Assembly: GCA_037974665.1 (NCBI GenBank)
Contig: CM075783.1
Coordinates: forward strand, 40,127,712-40,191,711
Source of the DNA: Ehretia macrophylla
Lineage: Eukaryota > Streptophyta > Magnoliopsida > Boraginales > Ehretiaceae
Length of the DNA: 64,000 nucleotides
Reading direction: 5' to 3'
Position 1 is the stretch's first letter. Every line of letters starts with the position of its first letter. The notes under the pieces are model-generated. The model made no database searches. It saw only the letters and a program-made list of their open reading frames with translations, and was not told the DNA's origin. This document shows positions 23,692-35,690 of the stretch, piece by piece. The translations under genes were made by a program, and so were the position numbers.

Positions 23692-25034
23692 ACTATAAAG
23701 GGCAGGGGGCTGCTCATCTTTGGAAACTTAGCTACTTAAATACTACTCAAAAAGTAATGGCGAACAACATTCTGTTCTACAGCTACTTTATTAAGATTAA
23801 TAATCTTATAGTAGAACAACTGTCGTACTACTAAAGTACCAAGGAAACCTTCAGTTCCCTTTGCATGAATGAAAGTCGCTTATTTTAGTTTACATTCAAA
23901 CCAAAGTAAACTAAGCCTAACCGGTCATGACATCTTGTTTGTTGATATTTATTGAGGAGTTTGATAGAGTTTAGCTGACTGAATCTATAAACCATCAAAG
24001 TAACCGTCACTGGTACTTTTTTTATTTGACTCTATAGGTAGATATCAGTGGGGCTTACGTAATGTAGTTGTATTGTAGTTAAGGATGCATTGCAGTAGCG
24101 CTTTTGATTTTGAAGATCTACATAAGTCCCAAAGGGTTTCAGGGCTCCCAGGCCGGGACGTCTGGCAGAATGCTTGGCCTCCTGCGCTAGAAACGACACC
24201 TAAAGGGTGAGCTTCTAGCGGTTAGCTTAACGCACTAGATAATAGGCATTAGGCATTTTGAGCTGGAAGGAGGCAAGCGAATGAAGGGAGGTATTACGGG
24301 CCGACTATAAGAAGCAAAGCTTCGTAGACTCGGCAAGTCGCTTATAAAATGCCGACTACTGTTTTCCACTTCATTTCAAAAAATAAGGGAAAGGGGGCAG
24401 GAAGCTTTACTTAGCGAGCTTCTAGAAGGCCGACCACTACATAAGCTGCTGGCAGAGAAAGCTCTTCGAGCTTCCCTTCATTTGTTGCTAAGCCAAGGTC
24501 CCAGGTCTTCGAGTCAGCCCGCGCTTTTTTAAAGAATCCTGCACCCATGGGCATACGGCCTGGCAGGCCTTCCCTTTCCATCGGAGCTTCATGGGCGTTG
24601 CCCCGTTCCCCAATCAGATGTTTGGATGTGAGCTATAATCCGCGAGTAGCCAAATGGGCGTATGGCCTTGCCTTGCCATTTGACCTCTCTTCCCATATGA
24701 CTAGGAATGCTAAGTGAAAACCTCTCAATTGTCACCGCCTAGCCTCTCTTGCTACCACGGTAATACCTAGTGTGGTCAGCACCAATCGTGTTCAGGCAAC
24801 GAAGCTTACACTCATTCACATTGGTTCATCCTGCAATGCCCTAGGCCTTTTGCCCTTCTAACGTAAAAGGTGGTCGGCCATTCGTCAAGGCCCAAGAATC
24901 CGCTGGACATCTCAGCGGCAGGTTTTGATACTCGCATTCGATTGAAGTTCCATTTTAGTGCCCCCTAGCCTAACATAAATTAAAGGAGAGCTTTTTCTAG
25001 GTAGGTCGCTTCGTACAAGACATTACTTAAGACC

Positions 25035-25913
25035 AATGGGTCACACGATAGGTGCACGTTCCATCTTTCGGCCCTTCGCCTACCGGCTTGGCAGGCAAGC
25101 TACCTTGATCCATCTTCAGCTTCGATTCGTTATGCTCAGAAGCTTCAACAAGCCCTCAAATCTCTTGCCGCCTAAAACTCTACCAAGAGAGTACTGCTTT
25201 ACGTTTGATCTTATGTGCCCAGAGAATGCTATGCGTTCTCCACTTTCGGATTTCGCAAAGAGAGAACATGTTTTTCCCTATGACTTTCTCTTTCATTCGC
25301 GAAGCGAAGAAAGCGGGCTTTGACCCAACTATCGCTATCCTTGGGAAACCAAAAGAGCTACCGAAGGAAAGGGATGCAGTCTTTGCCTTGGCCTTTGGAG
25401 AGGAGAAGGCAGAGAAGAAAACGTCCTTCGCGCAAGTTTTTTGCTTTCTGCGCCCTTACTAGTAAAAGGGCTCTTCGACCAAGAAGACATTCTGGTAGGA
25501 AGGCCGACCACTACATAAGCCGCCATCAGTCCAGGAGATAAGCAAGCTACCGTTCTTTGATCCACCTTCCCGGGCAGGGAAGAGAACGAAAATGGACCGC
25601 AGATGGTAGTCGTGGTAGATTCGAGGATCTTAGGCGGCAGAGCAAACTCTTCTATCGTGTTGCATTTCCTCTGGCGGACCCCCTCGATCCATCGTACTGG
25701 AGCGATTCGAGAAGAACGATTAGGCTCATATTCTATCCTTTCTACAATGCCCATAGATGAAGTGTTTCGTTTCAGATCAATTTTTTGCTGCAATCGCTTC
25801 GATCTACCCCCTCGGTGAAAAACTGTAATACGCCCTAAGGAATTCCTACTAGTAGACTTTCCTCTACTCAAAGTGAATTGTCTAAGTGTTCTCCCCTCTT
25901 GGCTTTGTCTCAT
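25035..25913 (-). pseudogene. rpl2: Mitochondrial rpl2 exon 1
   Basis: First exon of mitochondrial uL2, minus strand from ATG at 25913: MRQSQEGRTLRQFTLSRGKS, then NSLGRITVFHRGGRSKRLQQ, MGIVERIEYEPNRSSRIAPV, FSFSSLPGKVDQRTVACLSP and GLMAAYVVVGLPTRMSSWSK. About 190 codons are open to 25335. The remaining piece to about 25035 (matching FAPRMREKVRGKNTFSLCEV and HRIKRKAALSW in the family) continues after a frameshift, with further stops. The exon ends next to a GTGTGACC that fits the junction before YIIASHQ. It is the first gene of the cluster; atp1 lies upstream in the same orientation. Confidence 0.92.
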
Positions 25914-26586
25914 TGTCTATCTCGTAATCATTTGATTCCGTCCAAATTAGCTCCTACTCCTACTCATTCTCCTTCTTCATCGTCCTTGGTCCTTTTTACA
26001 TAACAAAGTCAGATACCGGTTGGTCAGTCACCTTCTAGCCAATGACTAGCTCTGCTATGGAGCTAGATGTACACTGCCACGTCATGACTCTCTTTTGAAT
26101 GTAAGATCACCACCAGCTTTCAGAAGAGGGAAAGATCCCTCCAAACTAACCGAAATAGTTAAGTGAAAGAAGCTTGCTTACCCACTCCCCTTTCCCTCCA
26201 TTGCTAAAAGCCTCGCCCTCTTGACTTGATATGTCAAGAAGACTACAACCTATAGTGGATCACATTTTGCTTAAAAAGGCCTGCCCATATCATATATATG
26301 ATAAAGGAAGCAGGCTTTTTTCGCTTTTTATTTGATAGGTTTGTTGGGGGTATAATATGATATGTATAACGCGCTCATACTCTATCCATTAGGATGTTCC
26401 CCCCTTCAAGAGCTCCGCTAGCATACTAACTTGGTTACCTAGCATTGAATTAGGTAGGACACTTGTCCTACTTCTAAGGATAGATAGAAAAAGAACTAGT
26501 AAGTCCATTATTTGTTTGTGGTACCCCTAAGATACTTTATTCCTTTTCTTTCAACAAAAAATGAAAGGCGGCCTACCTACTTTGTA
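25914..26586. other. atp1-rpl2 spacer
   Basis: No gene seen. It contains a long stem-loop at 26273-26320 and a 21-bp sequence (CCTACTTCTAAGGATAGATA+G, 26467-26487) that recurs at 31347-31367. Confidence 0.7.
26273..26320 (-). terminator. Stem-loop downstream of atp1, possible mRNA 3'-end element
   Basis: AAAAAGGCCTGC (26273-26284) pairs with GCAGGCTTTTT (26310-26320) with one bulged base; the loop contains the perfect 16-bp palindrome TATCATATATATGATA. It lies about 270 nt past the atp1 stop. Plant mitochondrial transcripts often end just after stem-loops, so a 3'-end role in the original mitochondrial genome is plausible but inferred. Confidence 0.4.
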
Positions 26587-28116
26587 TTAAATAAAAGCTT
26601 TCGCACTTTCTTTTAAGAATTCATTTGGTTTCATCTTTCTTTCGTTAGTTAGGCCATCTTTTTCTAAAAATGATTGTAGTAATTCTGGTTTTACACTATT
26701 TAGAATGGCTCTCTCAAATTGAGAAATTCTGTCTAGTGGCGTTCGATCATAGAATCCATTGACAACTGCATAAATGACTAGAATTTGTTTTTCAATTGGA
26801 AGTAGGGCATATTGTGGTTGTTTCGGTACTTATGTCAGCCTTGTACCTCTATTGAGTAATGCCTGAGTTGCAGCATCAAGGTCTGAGCCAAATTGAGCAA
26901 GGGTGGCCACTTCGCGATATTGTGCCAATTCTAGTTTTGAACTATCGCAGACTTGTTTCATAGCTTTCAACTAAGCGACAGACCCGACGTGACTGACAGA
27001 TAAGCCGACGTTAATATCAGGTTTAATTTTGTGATAAAAGAGCTCTATTTCCAAACAGATTTGTCCATCAGTAATGGGGATCACATTGGTGGGAATATAG
27101 ACCGATATGTCTCCAGCTTGTGTTTCAATGACGGGTAAGTCGGTCAAGCTACCTGCGCCAGTCTGGTCCGATCATTTAGCCACTCTTTCTAAGAAATGGG
27201 AATGTAAATAGAAAACGTCACCTGGGAAAGCCTCACGACTTGGTGGTCGACGTAACAATAATGACATTCGTCGATATGCCACCGCCTGTTTACTAAGATC
27301 ATCATAGATTATTAATACGTGCATTCCATTATCGCGAAAATATTCCTCCATAGCATACCAAGAATATGGGGTAAAAAATTGTAGAGGAGTAGGATCCGAA
27401 GCAGTGGCTGCTACAAGAATAGAATATTCCAAAGCATTTACTTCTGAAAGAATTTGAACTAATTGTGCCACAGTTGAACGTTTCTGTCCAATCGCTACAT
27501 AGACACAATACAATTTCTCACTCTTAGAGGTGGCCCTTGAGTTCATTTGCTTTTGGTTTAATATGATATCGATAGCAATAACAGTTTTTCTAGTTTGTCA
27601 GTCCCCGATTATAAGTTCTCGTTGACCACGCCCTATAGGAACCAGGCTATCTACCGCTTTTAACCCTGTTTGCATAGGTTTGTGCACAGATTTATGTTCA
27701 ATAATCCCAGGGGCTTTCACTTCGACACGTATTCGTTCGTGATCGCTTAGAGCCCCTCTTCCATTAATAGGTACTCCCAAGGCGTCAACCACATGCCCTA
27801 GTATAGCCTTTCCCGCAGGAACATCCACAATGGATCCAGTGCACTTAACAAGATCTCCTTCTTTAATAGCAGTATCATTACCAAAGACAACAATCCCTAC
27901 ATTCTCATTCTCAAGATTCAAGGCTATTCCTTTCACACTGCTGGCAAATTCAACTATTTCCCTAGCTTGAATCTCGTTCAATCCATAAACATGTGCAATC
28001 CCATCTCCAACTGAGACCACTCAACCGATCTCATCCACTTGAAAATTCGTGTAAAAGTTGTTAATTCGACATTCTAATAGAGTCGTTAGTTCCACAGCTC
28101 TAGGAAAGAGTTCCAT
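26587..28116 (-). pseudogene. atp1: atp1, mitochondrial F1-ATPase alpha subunit pseudogene, full length
   Basis: Alpha subunit of mitochondrial ATP synthase F1. Minus strand, ATG at 28116 and TAA at 26587-26589, 510 codons in one unbroken register, the normal length (about 507-510). Readable blocks: [40 protein letters not shown], the region before the Walker A loop [75 protein letters not shown] and [18 protein letters not shown], ending FLKESAKAFI. Five premature stops are in frame: 28021-28023, 27595-27597 and 27172-27174 (all TGA where CGA/arginine is expected), 26971-26973 (TAG for glutamine) and 26830-26832. No frameshift. Substitution-only decay biased to CpG transitions is the mark of a methylated nuclear copy. 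Confidence 0.97.
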
Positions 28117-28835
28117 AATGAAATTACAGATCGAGTTAAGGGATAATGCCGCTTTCAAATCAAATCAAAGATCTTTTTTGATTTTCTATTCATTAGGGGC
28201 ATAACCAGTCTTTGCTTGATATATTTGGTTTAACCCTTTTTTTTCTAGAGTCTTTCTTTCATCATTCTAATTTTCAAGAATGAATGAAAGAGATTTTTTA
28301 TTCACTTCTTTGACTTTGACGCATTCGTATTTGAAATCTCGCCCTCTCATTTTTGTTTAATAATTGCTTCTAATTAGTTAACATTTGATCTACCCAGGCA
28401 ACGAGCTTTATCTTGGTAGATAGGGGTACTTTCTTTTATTATATTATCTTAGCGCCTCCTTCTCCTTTATTCCCGTAACACTCAAACAGCTTTCCTGAAA
28501 AAGGTGAACTTAGGGAACATCATCTTTGGTGAAAGAAAGAATGGTTAGGTCAGAAGCATGATGCACACACTTCAATCCAATGAAGGACATAAGCAAGACG
28601 AATCTTTTTTTTCTTTCTCTTTCTATAAGAAATTACGTAATGGTTTTAGTGCTAAAACACATACATATGGAAAGGTGCAAATGAGAGAATGCTAGTTAAA
28701 TGATAAGAATTACCATAGTCTGCCAACGGTATTTGATTGAAATAGTGTGGCACCGCTACAAATGACTTTCTTTAATTATATAGCCCCTCTTCTAATTCCA
28801 CGAATAGATTCGATCCATTAGGTTTTGACTCTGTC
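28117..28835. other. Mitochondrial-like atp1 5' flank
   Basis: AT-rich leader-like DNA upstream of atp1 with no recognised gene. I see no CATAAGAGA promoter core here. Confidence 0.55.
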
Positions 28836-29095
28836 TTCTTTAGATTGCACTAGTTTGTCGAGCCGTAGTTTGCTTGTTTTAGTCCATACAAGGCCTTCAT
28901 GAGTCGACTAACTAGATGTGAAGAAACTGATCACCCTGGAGAAGGCTTCATGGACCTCATGTACTTTTCCATTCAGAAAAAAATGCCCCACATCTCAGAC
29001 GAACGAAGACTACTTTCTCATCGTGCCAACTACAATAAGAGCCTGTACAAAAGTAACCTTTTCCAGTGGGGCAAAAGTCTTCTCAGATCAATACC
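28836..29095 (-). mobile_element. Ty1/copia reverse-transcriptase fragment
   Basis: Short fossil of a Copia pol gene on the minus strand. The recognisable phrases are FLNGKVHEV (family FLNGDLEEEVYM) and MKALYGLKQA, a hallmark of Copia reverse transcriptase. No LTR or target duplication is visible around it. Broken and truncated at both ends. Such fragments are common in plant mitochondrial genomes, so it may have been there before transfer to the nucleus. Confidence 0.8.
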
Positions 29096-29154
29096 AATAG
29101 TGAGTCTGAATTTTCCTCAATAGTGGACTTTCCACTAGTAAGAGGTTTGGAACC

Positions 29155-30060
29155 TTCTGTAACGACCCGATCACCATTCCCACAGAGGGGCGCACGAGTC
29201 GATACTACCAGGATATTGTCTGCTTTGAGCAAGCCCCGAAGGGAACCAATACTCTCACGGTTTTGTTCCTCACGTGGTCTAATGGTATCAGAGCATGATA
29301 GTCTTGCATGAGCCGGGATATGATTCTCGGTCTGTGGGGTAAAGGTCTAAAATGCTAAAGTGTTTATGAATGATTGCTAAGTGAAAAGAAAATGTTCTAG
29401 CATGGTTATTAGAGCCTTCGGTCTCGTGAGGGATCGAGGTGTTACACCCTCTCTATCTAATATGGTAATGAACGACGTCTTCTACAAGACTGAAAATTCC
29501 TTAGATATGGGCCTGCTGCCACTAAGGCTCGAAGACCTCACTATCATTTTGCTGCTTCAAAGAAGAATGAACAATGGCAAGAAAAGCACTATGCTGAGAT
29601 TAAAGCATATGGGTGTCACAAATAAAAACAACGTACCTCAGGCAAGGACGAAAGGCCAACGAGCTCGGGCGACAGACCAATAGTCGACTCCGGGTAGGTA
29701 ACAGTGGAGTCACTAGCCTGTCAAGAATAGGAAGAGATATGAATTATCTCAACTGATAAGGAGAGGAATATAGATGCTCGACCAAGGTGGAATCCATTTT
29801 TTATGTTGGAGGACACTTTCAAGCCTTACTCAAATAGGGGGTGTAAATGCCGAAGAAAAAGAAAGAGAGACAGGTCAGAATACAACTGAGGGTCAAACTC
29901 CAGTTGGCTTTCCAAGATCGATGGATCAGCATGAGATTGTCAGGAATGCAACTTCTAATGCTCTTGATGCCTCTGGTTCTGCTTAACCATCTCGGGTTCC
30001 CGTTGCTGAATTTGACGAAGTAGGTCCCAAGTCCCAGGTCCCAGGAGAAGAGGTCATAAA
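29155..30060 (+). mobile_element. Probable Ty3/gypsy fragment: LTR edge, primer site and possible gag start
   Basis: TGTAACGACCCGATC near 29158 resembles the edge of a plant gypsy LTR, and TCTAATGGTATCAGAGCATG near 29279 resembles the primer-binding site region of such elements. Further on (about 29840-29990) an open frame reads TEGQTPVGFPRSMDQHEIVR, compatible with but not diagnostic of a gag N-terminus. No second LTR is seen. An old, truncated, rearranged remnant; family call is tentative. Confidence 0.5.
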
Positions 30061-33000
30061 AACGGTATTCAAATCAGGTCTAGCTCAGCAAAGGAGAAGG
30101 TGATCGACAGTGAGAAAGTTTGAATTAAAAAAAAAAAAGATGTATTTCCTCTTTGTAGCAACAGTGTCCAGTCTTTTCGCACTTCTTTGTCTGAAACTCG
30201 ACTCAATGGAATTCCTTTTCGAGGGATATTTCTTTGAGAAGAATGCAATTTCAAGATCATAATTTAGCCAGATTCAGAATCAACATTAGAGAACCAGATC
30301 TTATGGATTATCCCCCTCATTCCCCTTCTCCCATTTCTCTAATAAAAAGGTAAGCTCGTCAGGTGCTGGCGTAAGTAGTAATTCCTACCGTTGCTAAAGC
30401 TTTTTCTTTAAGGCTTTTCACTCCGATTATCGTTATTCAAGCGGTATCACAGAGAATTTTTCCTTTCATTCTTCTAGCAAGGGTTTGAAGAGGGGCTTGG
30501 TAGCTAGGAAAGTGAGGAAGGCGCTGTACTATTGGGCAAGTAGCGGTTCTAGTCTCGGCTTTCTTGTAGCTTTGGGGATTTTTTAATGCTACTTTAGGAT
30601 TCAAAAAAAGGCTTCAAGCTCAAATGCAAGCTAAGTAAACTTGTTCTGCTTTACTGCAAGTCTAAAGAAAGGGAGGGGCAAAGTCCACTCGCTATTAGCT
30701 CGCTTAAATCTCTCCACTCGCATAGTAATACCCTAGTCAAATCCAGATGTTGTTCCTTTGCGAGCGGAGGTCAGAACGAATACTGAGACTTTTTTCTTTT
30801 ACGCCTTATTAGTTATGAAAGTGGATCGTTTTGTTTGTAATGAAAAGGAAAGAGAAGACAGCTGTAGAGATAGAGTCTTTACGGGCAATGAAAGCGATAG
30901 GGAAAGTGAAAGATTCTATCTTTGTCATGTTTAAGGTAAAGGGCATAAGAGAAAAAAAGTTATTGTTTCCAGGCATATCGATGGGAATAAGAGCAGGCAG
31001 TAAGTGAGACAATTCCTTACGGTAGTAGATGCTGGTAAATCAGAGTCAAATCTATCTTTTTGGAAGAGAAGTCGTAACTTATACCGTTTGAAAGACACTT
31101 CAGCCCTTATGGACAAATAGATAGAATCGATCTTTCTTTGCGGTTACGATAAGCAAGTCTATTAGTATAGTACACAACATTCGTTATAAAAGGCGAATAA
31201 CTGATGAGCATGAGATCGATGAGCTTTGTCTTTTGTTTTTCAACTTCTAAGAGCTTTTAAGTCGGAACTCAAAGCTAGTGCGTTAAGTAAGCTTGTTTGT
31301 TGTAAGGCTATCGGATTAGAGAATTCCCTCTTTCAGTTTTGCTCACCCTACTTCTAAGGATAGATAGTTTAGGGAAAGCAAGTGCTGTGATAAGATCTGT
31401 CTTTCTCAAGCTCTCCTCTCAGAAGGTTCAAGGATTATTCTGTTTGCACAAGAGATTGCCCTACCTACTAACTCATTTCCTTTATGGGTTGGCTACTAAG
31501 GATCCATTGTGGCTTGTGACTAGGTTGGTATAGGTGAATTACTATAAAAGCCTATGTTATCTGGTTCTGGGTCTAGTTATGTACCTTACCCTTACAACTC
31601 TAAACTTCGAATAGATTGTTGCAACTCCAAATTCTTTATATAGGGAAAACTCCAACTATGGAATATGAAAGCCCTGTTATCGAATACTAAAACGTTCCCC
31701 TTTGATTCTTATTATCTCTGTTCACCCTTGGATAACACTTTTGAAAGCATAGATCCACGAGAAAGAAGTTCTAGAGGGGTGTAAAAGTCTCGAAATGCGT
31801 GTGCGGGCATTGTTTATTGCTACTTTGGAACTCTTATTGAGTCAAGCAGTAAATATTATGACTGGCAAAACAACTAAAGCACCGGAGCTCTTCTAACCAA
31901 AACCTATTCTAAAGGAATACAAGGTCAATCGATACGAGACTTTTGATGCGATAGACTCCCTAAAAGATTTTCATTCTTTTGGTAGTTTAGGAATAGGGTT
32001 GGGCAAGAAGCTCGATGCAGGGATTCCCTAATCTTTTAGATCGATTGGGACTTTATTCCTTACCTTAAGCTTACACCCAGAGTGGAACCTTCACTGCCTT
32101 AATCCCTAAAACGGAACAGTTAATCATAGAGCAGGAGGAATTAAGGCTTTCTTTCTGTTCGCTAGTCAGGAATGAAATCCGAGGCTACGAATACGAATTC
32201 TTGAATTGGGGTAATTTAATAATAATTTTTAGACAAATAGGGCACTAGAACGCTCTTCTTCCTCCTTCCCTTGTCAGGCCTTTCGAAGAGATAAAGAGGC
32301 CAACAAAAAGTTCTTTGAGCTATCGACGAAATGGCCAGCAGAGTTTGATTTCAGCATTGAGAACTTCTTTCTTAATCCTTGCCCTTTGGTTGACTTACTC
32401 CGTACCTAGAAACATAGTTGAGACTGGTCGATCTTTGTCAATCCGGCTTTCACTCTCAAGCAACCTTTGCTCTATTCATGGAAAGAAGCCTAAGACAAGA
32501 GGGTTGGGTCAGTAGATTGGGTCGACGAAACCTCTTTCGACAAAAGATCGGAAGGTGGCGATCCCGATCCTGAACTAAGTGACTAACCTAAAGGTCTCCT
32601 TCATTTTTTGCGCCAGCTCCAGTCTTCCTTTCTATAAGAGAAACAAGGAATTGACAAAGCCAACCGGTAGGTGAGAGCACTCTGCCTATGGTGATAGCGC
32701 GCCTTGTAAGAGAACTGGGTAGTTTTTCCTTTCCCTCGCAGTCAATGCGTTTGGCTTTCTATTCTATTGAATGGAATGAGAAAAGACCCGATAAAGTAAA
32801 TAAGTAAGATAGATAGTTACCTACCTCTGGCCTTAAAACAATGACCCGACAGATGTACTCAAAGGTGGCAGACGTCCTACACGCCTAATGTAAAGTTAAA
32901 GTGTCTGGTTTGATAGAACCAGGTAGTAGTTGGTCAAAAAGGAAGAGAAAGAGACTCCAACGGACTCGGGCAATACCATTAGGAAAGAGAGGGATTGGGG

Positions 33001-35157
33001 TACGGAGTAGTGAAGTGGGAGAGGAGTGTAGGACCAACCAAAGATGCTAACTCTCTGGGCGAATTTGCTCTTTATGTAATTTATTTGAAGTGGTTGAAGG
33101 AATAAAAGAGTCGAGTGATAGTGATAACGAGATAGTGGAAATCACTCAATTTACTTTCTGAGGATCAAGAAGATGAAAGCTGCCCAGCTGGGTGCCTTTG
33201 ATAGCGTGTACAGTAGGTATAGAAAAAAGGGCTAGCTTGTCTATCAGTCCTAGGTGGAGAACTAGGGGGCTTTAAAATTACAGGTACTTGTGTGATACGG
33301 TTTTCCCAATCGAAGTTCAAATGCCCTTTATTTCCTTCATTCGAAAGGTAGGATCGATCTAATGCTAATGTGATTGTTTCTAAGAAATTACGGGTCAAAA
33401 AGTTCATCCTTCCATTTCTCAATTGACCTTTGACTCACTCGGAAACTCTTATCATGACCTTTCGATCCAAGTATGCTACGAACCAGAGTCTAACTAACTT
33501 GTTTTTTAAGGAAATAAAGAAGTTGTATCTCTGCATATGATAATTAAAGTCGCTCGATTCTGCACTTTAGCTTGGCACGTTGATGGAATAACTTCTCTCT
33601 TTTTTTACCCGGGGATCTCCTCTTATACTATTATTGATATAGAATACATAAGAATGGCATTCCCTTCCCTTAAAGCCTACAAGTCGGCCATAACTCTTAA
33701 CGATGCAAGGAATAGCTATCGTTTCGTGCCCAAGTCCAAGTACGGGATGAGACTTACCAACTGATCCTAGTGGCTCTAGGTCAGGTCACGAACGGTATTT
33801 GATTGATTTGAGCTCTATCATCCCATTCTCTAACCAAACTAGTCCACTAGCGAGGGTATGCAACTGACTAAGTAGAGTCTCTAATGTTAGCAAGATCCGC
33901 TGCACTATTGAAAGGCTCTTAGCTGCTTATCCGGGATTAGAAAAAGGCGTAACTGCTCTTATCGTAAGGGCTAGGCTACTAGATAGGAAAGAGCCCACTA
34001 GGCTCAAAGTGATAAGACAATTTCTTATATTATCTTTACGGTGTTAGACTCTATATAACCAAAAAAATATACATATTTGATTTTGGTCATATTAGAGCCT
34101 TTTGTTGGAGGAGATTGATTTGACTTGCTACCGTACTTTAATTAGTCTTCCACTGTACCTAGATTCTATAAAGCTTAAAGGGAGTATACCTCGGGTTGCA
34201 ACTAGGCTATGGGCATTCTTTTTTCCTGTATTTGTCATGATTAGTAGAAAATACTGAGCTCCATCTATGCTAACCAAAAGCTCATAGAAATGAATTCAAA
34301 CTACTTACTAGTAAAGGCACATGGGAAGAAGAATAATTCCAACTATTTCCTATGGTGACAAATTCTATTGGTAGATTCTAACCAAAAGTAGAAAGGGGGT
34401 TCTACCCATGGATCAGTTAACGCAGTTCAGATACTAAAGTAATCTTACCAGATTACGTCCTGAGATGATAGGCGACCTACATTTCCTTTGAGGTACAAAC
34501 CACCGGTTGAACTTCTCTTCGTAAGAATAAGTGAGCTCACTTCACAAACCCAAAGCATCAAACTCACCTTAGTTTAGCAATTACATGTACAGTCCAGGAG
34601 TTGCAGAGGGGATAGAAAATTATAGGCAAGTAAAGAAATTGCTTTGCTAATATCACTCTGCATAGGATCACTCGCCTTAAGGCTCTCTCAGAGAAATTCC
34701 AAAAACAAATTATGGAATGAAATTGATGAGAACTATCTTGTTAGAAAAGAAAATCTCAGTAGATCCAGAGATGGATCGCCTACAAAATGAAATGGACTAT
34801 CACTTTGAAACCATGCATGTCAATTCCCTTAGACCCCAAGTCACCACAATACGCTGCTATACCCGCCCCTACCAGCTCCAAGACTGACATCGAATTTGGA
34901 TACTTGGATCGAATATAGAAAAGCGGGGACCAAAGCCCGAGTTCAATCAGTACCATCGCTATTATAATGGAAAGACTGTCCGACTGTATGAAAGAAGCAA
35001 TCAAGAGGCAACAGCCGCTTTATAGCGGGAGAATATGATACAAAGACTTTCATTGCCCTTAACTTCTTACATAAAGAAACAAAAGAAATGTCAAGTGTAG
35101 CGAGAACATTATTTATGAATATAATTCTACAAAAGTCAAATAAAGACGTTCAAGCGC
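30061..35157. other. Mitochondrial-like DNA, no recognised gene
   Basis: Five kilobases without a gene I can name. The open frames at 30809-31116, 31339-31533, 32315-32515, 33165-33422, 33537-33764 and 34780-35004 are short and match no family I know. It holds the second copy of a 21-bp repeat (31347-31367) and a promoter-core match at 30944-30952. Composition agrees with mitochondrial spacer. Confidence 0.5.
30944..30952 (+). promoter_or_regulatory. Match to dicot mitochondrial promoter core CATAAGAGA
   Basis: Plus-strand CATAAGAGA followed by an A-rich stretch. No gene is recognised downstream, so this could be an orphan promoter or chance. Confidence 0.3.
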
Positions 35158-35690
35158 TCTAGTGTCTAAAAAAAGGTTTGAGGAGTTTTCTTGCCAATTA
35201 ACTACTATTATCATTGCCATGATTCATCATACATATTTCACCATTACCAGCACCTCTCAGGAAATCGCTAGAAGCAAGGACACTCTTGGACAAGACGAGA
35301 ATCACAATGCTTTCACTCTTATTGGGCTCTACCGAGTTGTTCATGGGATTACTTACTTCCATCCTTAGACTGAGGAGTGAAAGCCACTCGACTGTAAAGA
35401 AATAAGTGAATTTACAACCATGTTGAGAACAAAGAACACTGATGTGTGCTAAAGGACCGGAGCAAGCCAATCTTCTTCACAATGGCAAGGTTGGACCTTG
35501 TGAAGAACTTGATTGGACTCGTTGAATGGTATGGTAAGAATGCTCGTCTCCAAGAGCTAGTTCACCTTGTTGTTGGTGGTGGTGATCGGAGGAAGGAGTA
35601 GAAAACTTGGAAGAGCAAGTAGAGATGAATAAGATGTAAGGACTTATTGATAAAGACAACTTGAATGGTCAGTTCAGGTGGATTTCTTCT
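35158..35690 (+). pseudogene. Sucrose synthase pseudogene fragment
   Basis: Piece of a nuclear sucrose synthase gene (cytosolic enzyme, sucrose + UDP to UDP-glucose + fructose), from the glycosyltransferase half of the protein, roughly residues 440-640 of about 805. Readable in order: FSCQLT and [38 protein letters not shown], then VENKEH and [48 protein letters not shown], and after a frame change EMNKM and DNLNGQFRWISS. About 17 residues between VHGITYFHP and TEE are missing, and there are several stops and at least one frameshift. The match ends abruptly at 35690. No intron-like insertion is visible between the blocks, so a processed copy is possible. It is not mitochondrial in origin. Confidence 0.92.

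Larger units (their letters stand above)
23146..25034 (-). other. rpl2 group II intron
   Basis: About 1.9 kb separating the rpl2 exons. On the minus strand domain V is clear at 23178-23213 (GAGCCATACGTGGCAGCTCA then CGTACGGTTCGAGAGC), followed by a short GAGCCCCAGTACAGGGGCTT hairpin that fits domain VI just before the exon. It carries a 30-bp direct repeat and a perfect hairpin (listed separately) and several copies of an rpl2-exon-like phrase (GGCCGACCACTACATAAGC near 24430). Unspliced, so DNA-mediated transfer. The boundary at 25034 is approximate. Confidence 0.85.

Noticed and set aside
25335-25913. Treating the 192-codon rpl2 frame as an intact gene
   Set aside because: It is only the 5' part of exon 1; the rest of exon 1 and exon 2 are broken by frameshifts and stops.
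29270-29345. tRNA-like sequence (GTGGTCTAATGGTATCAGAG)
   Set aside because: No acceptor or anticodon stem forms; TGGTATCAGAGC is the primer-binding site type of plant LTR elements and the context is gypsy-like.
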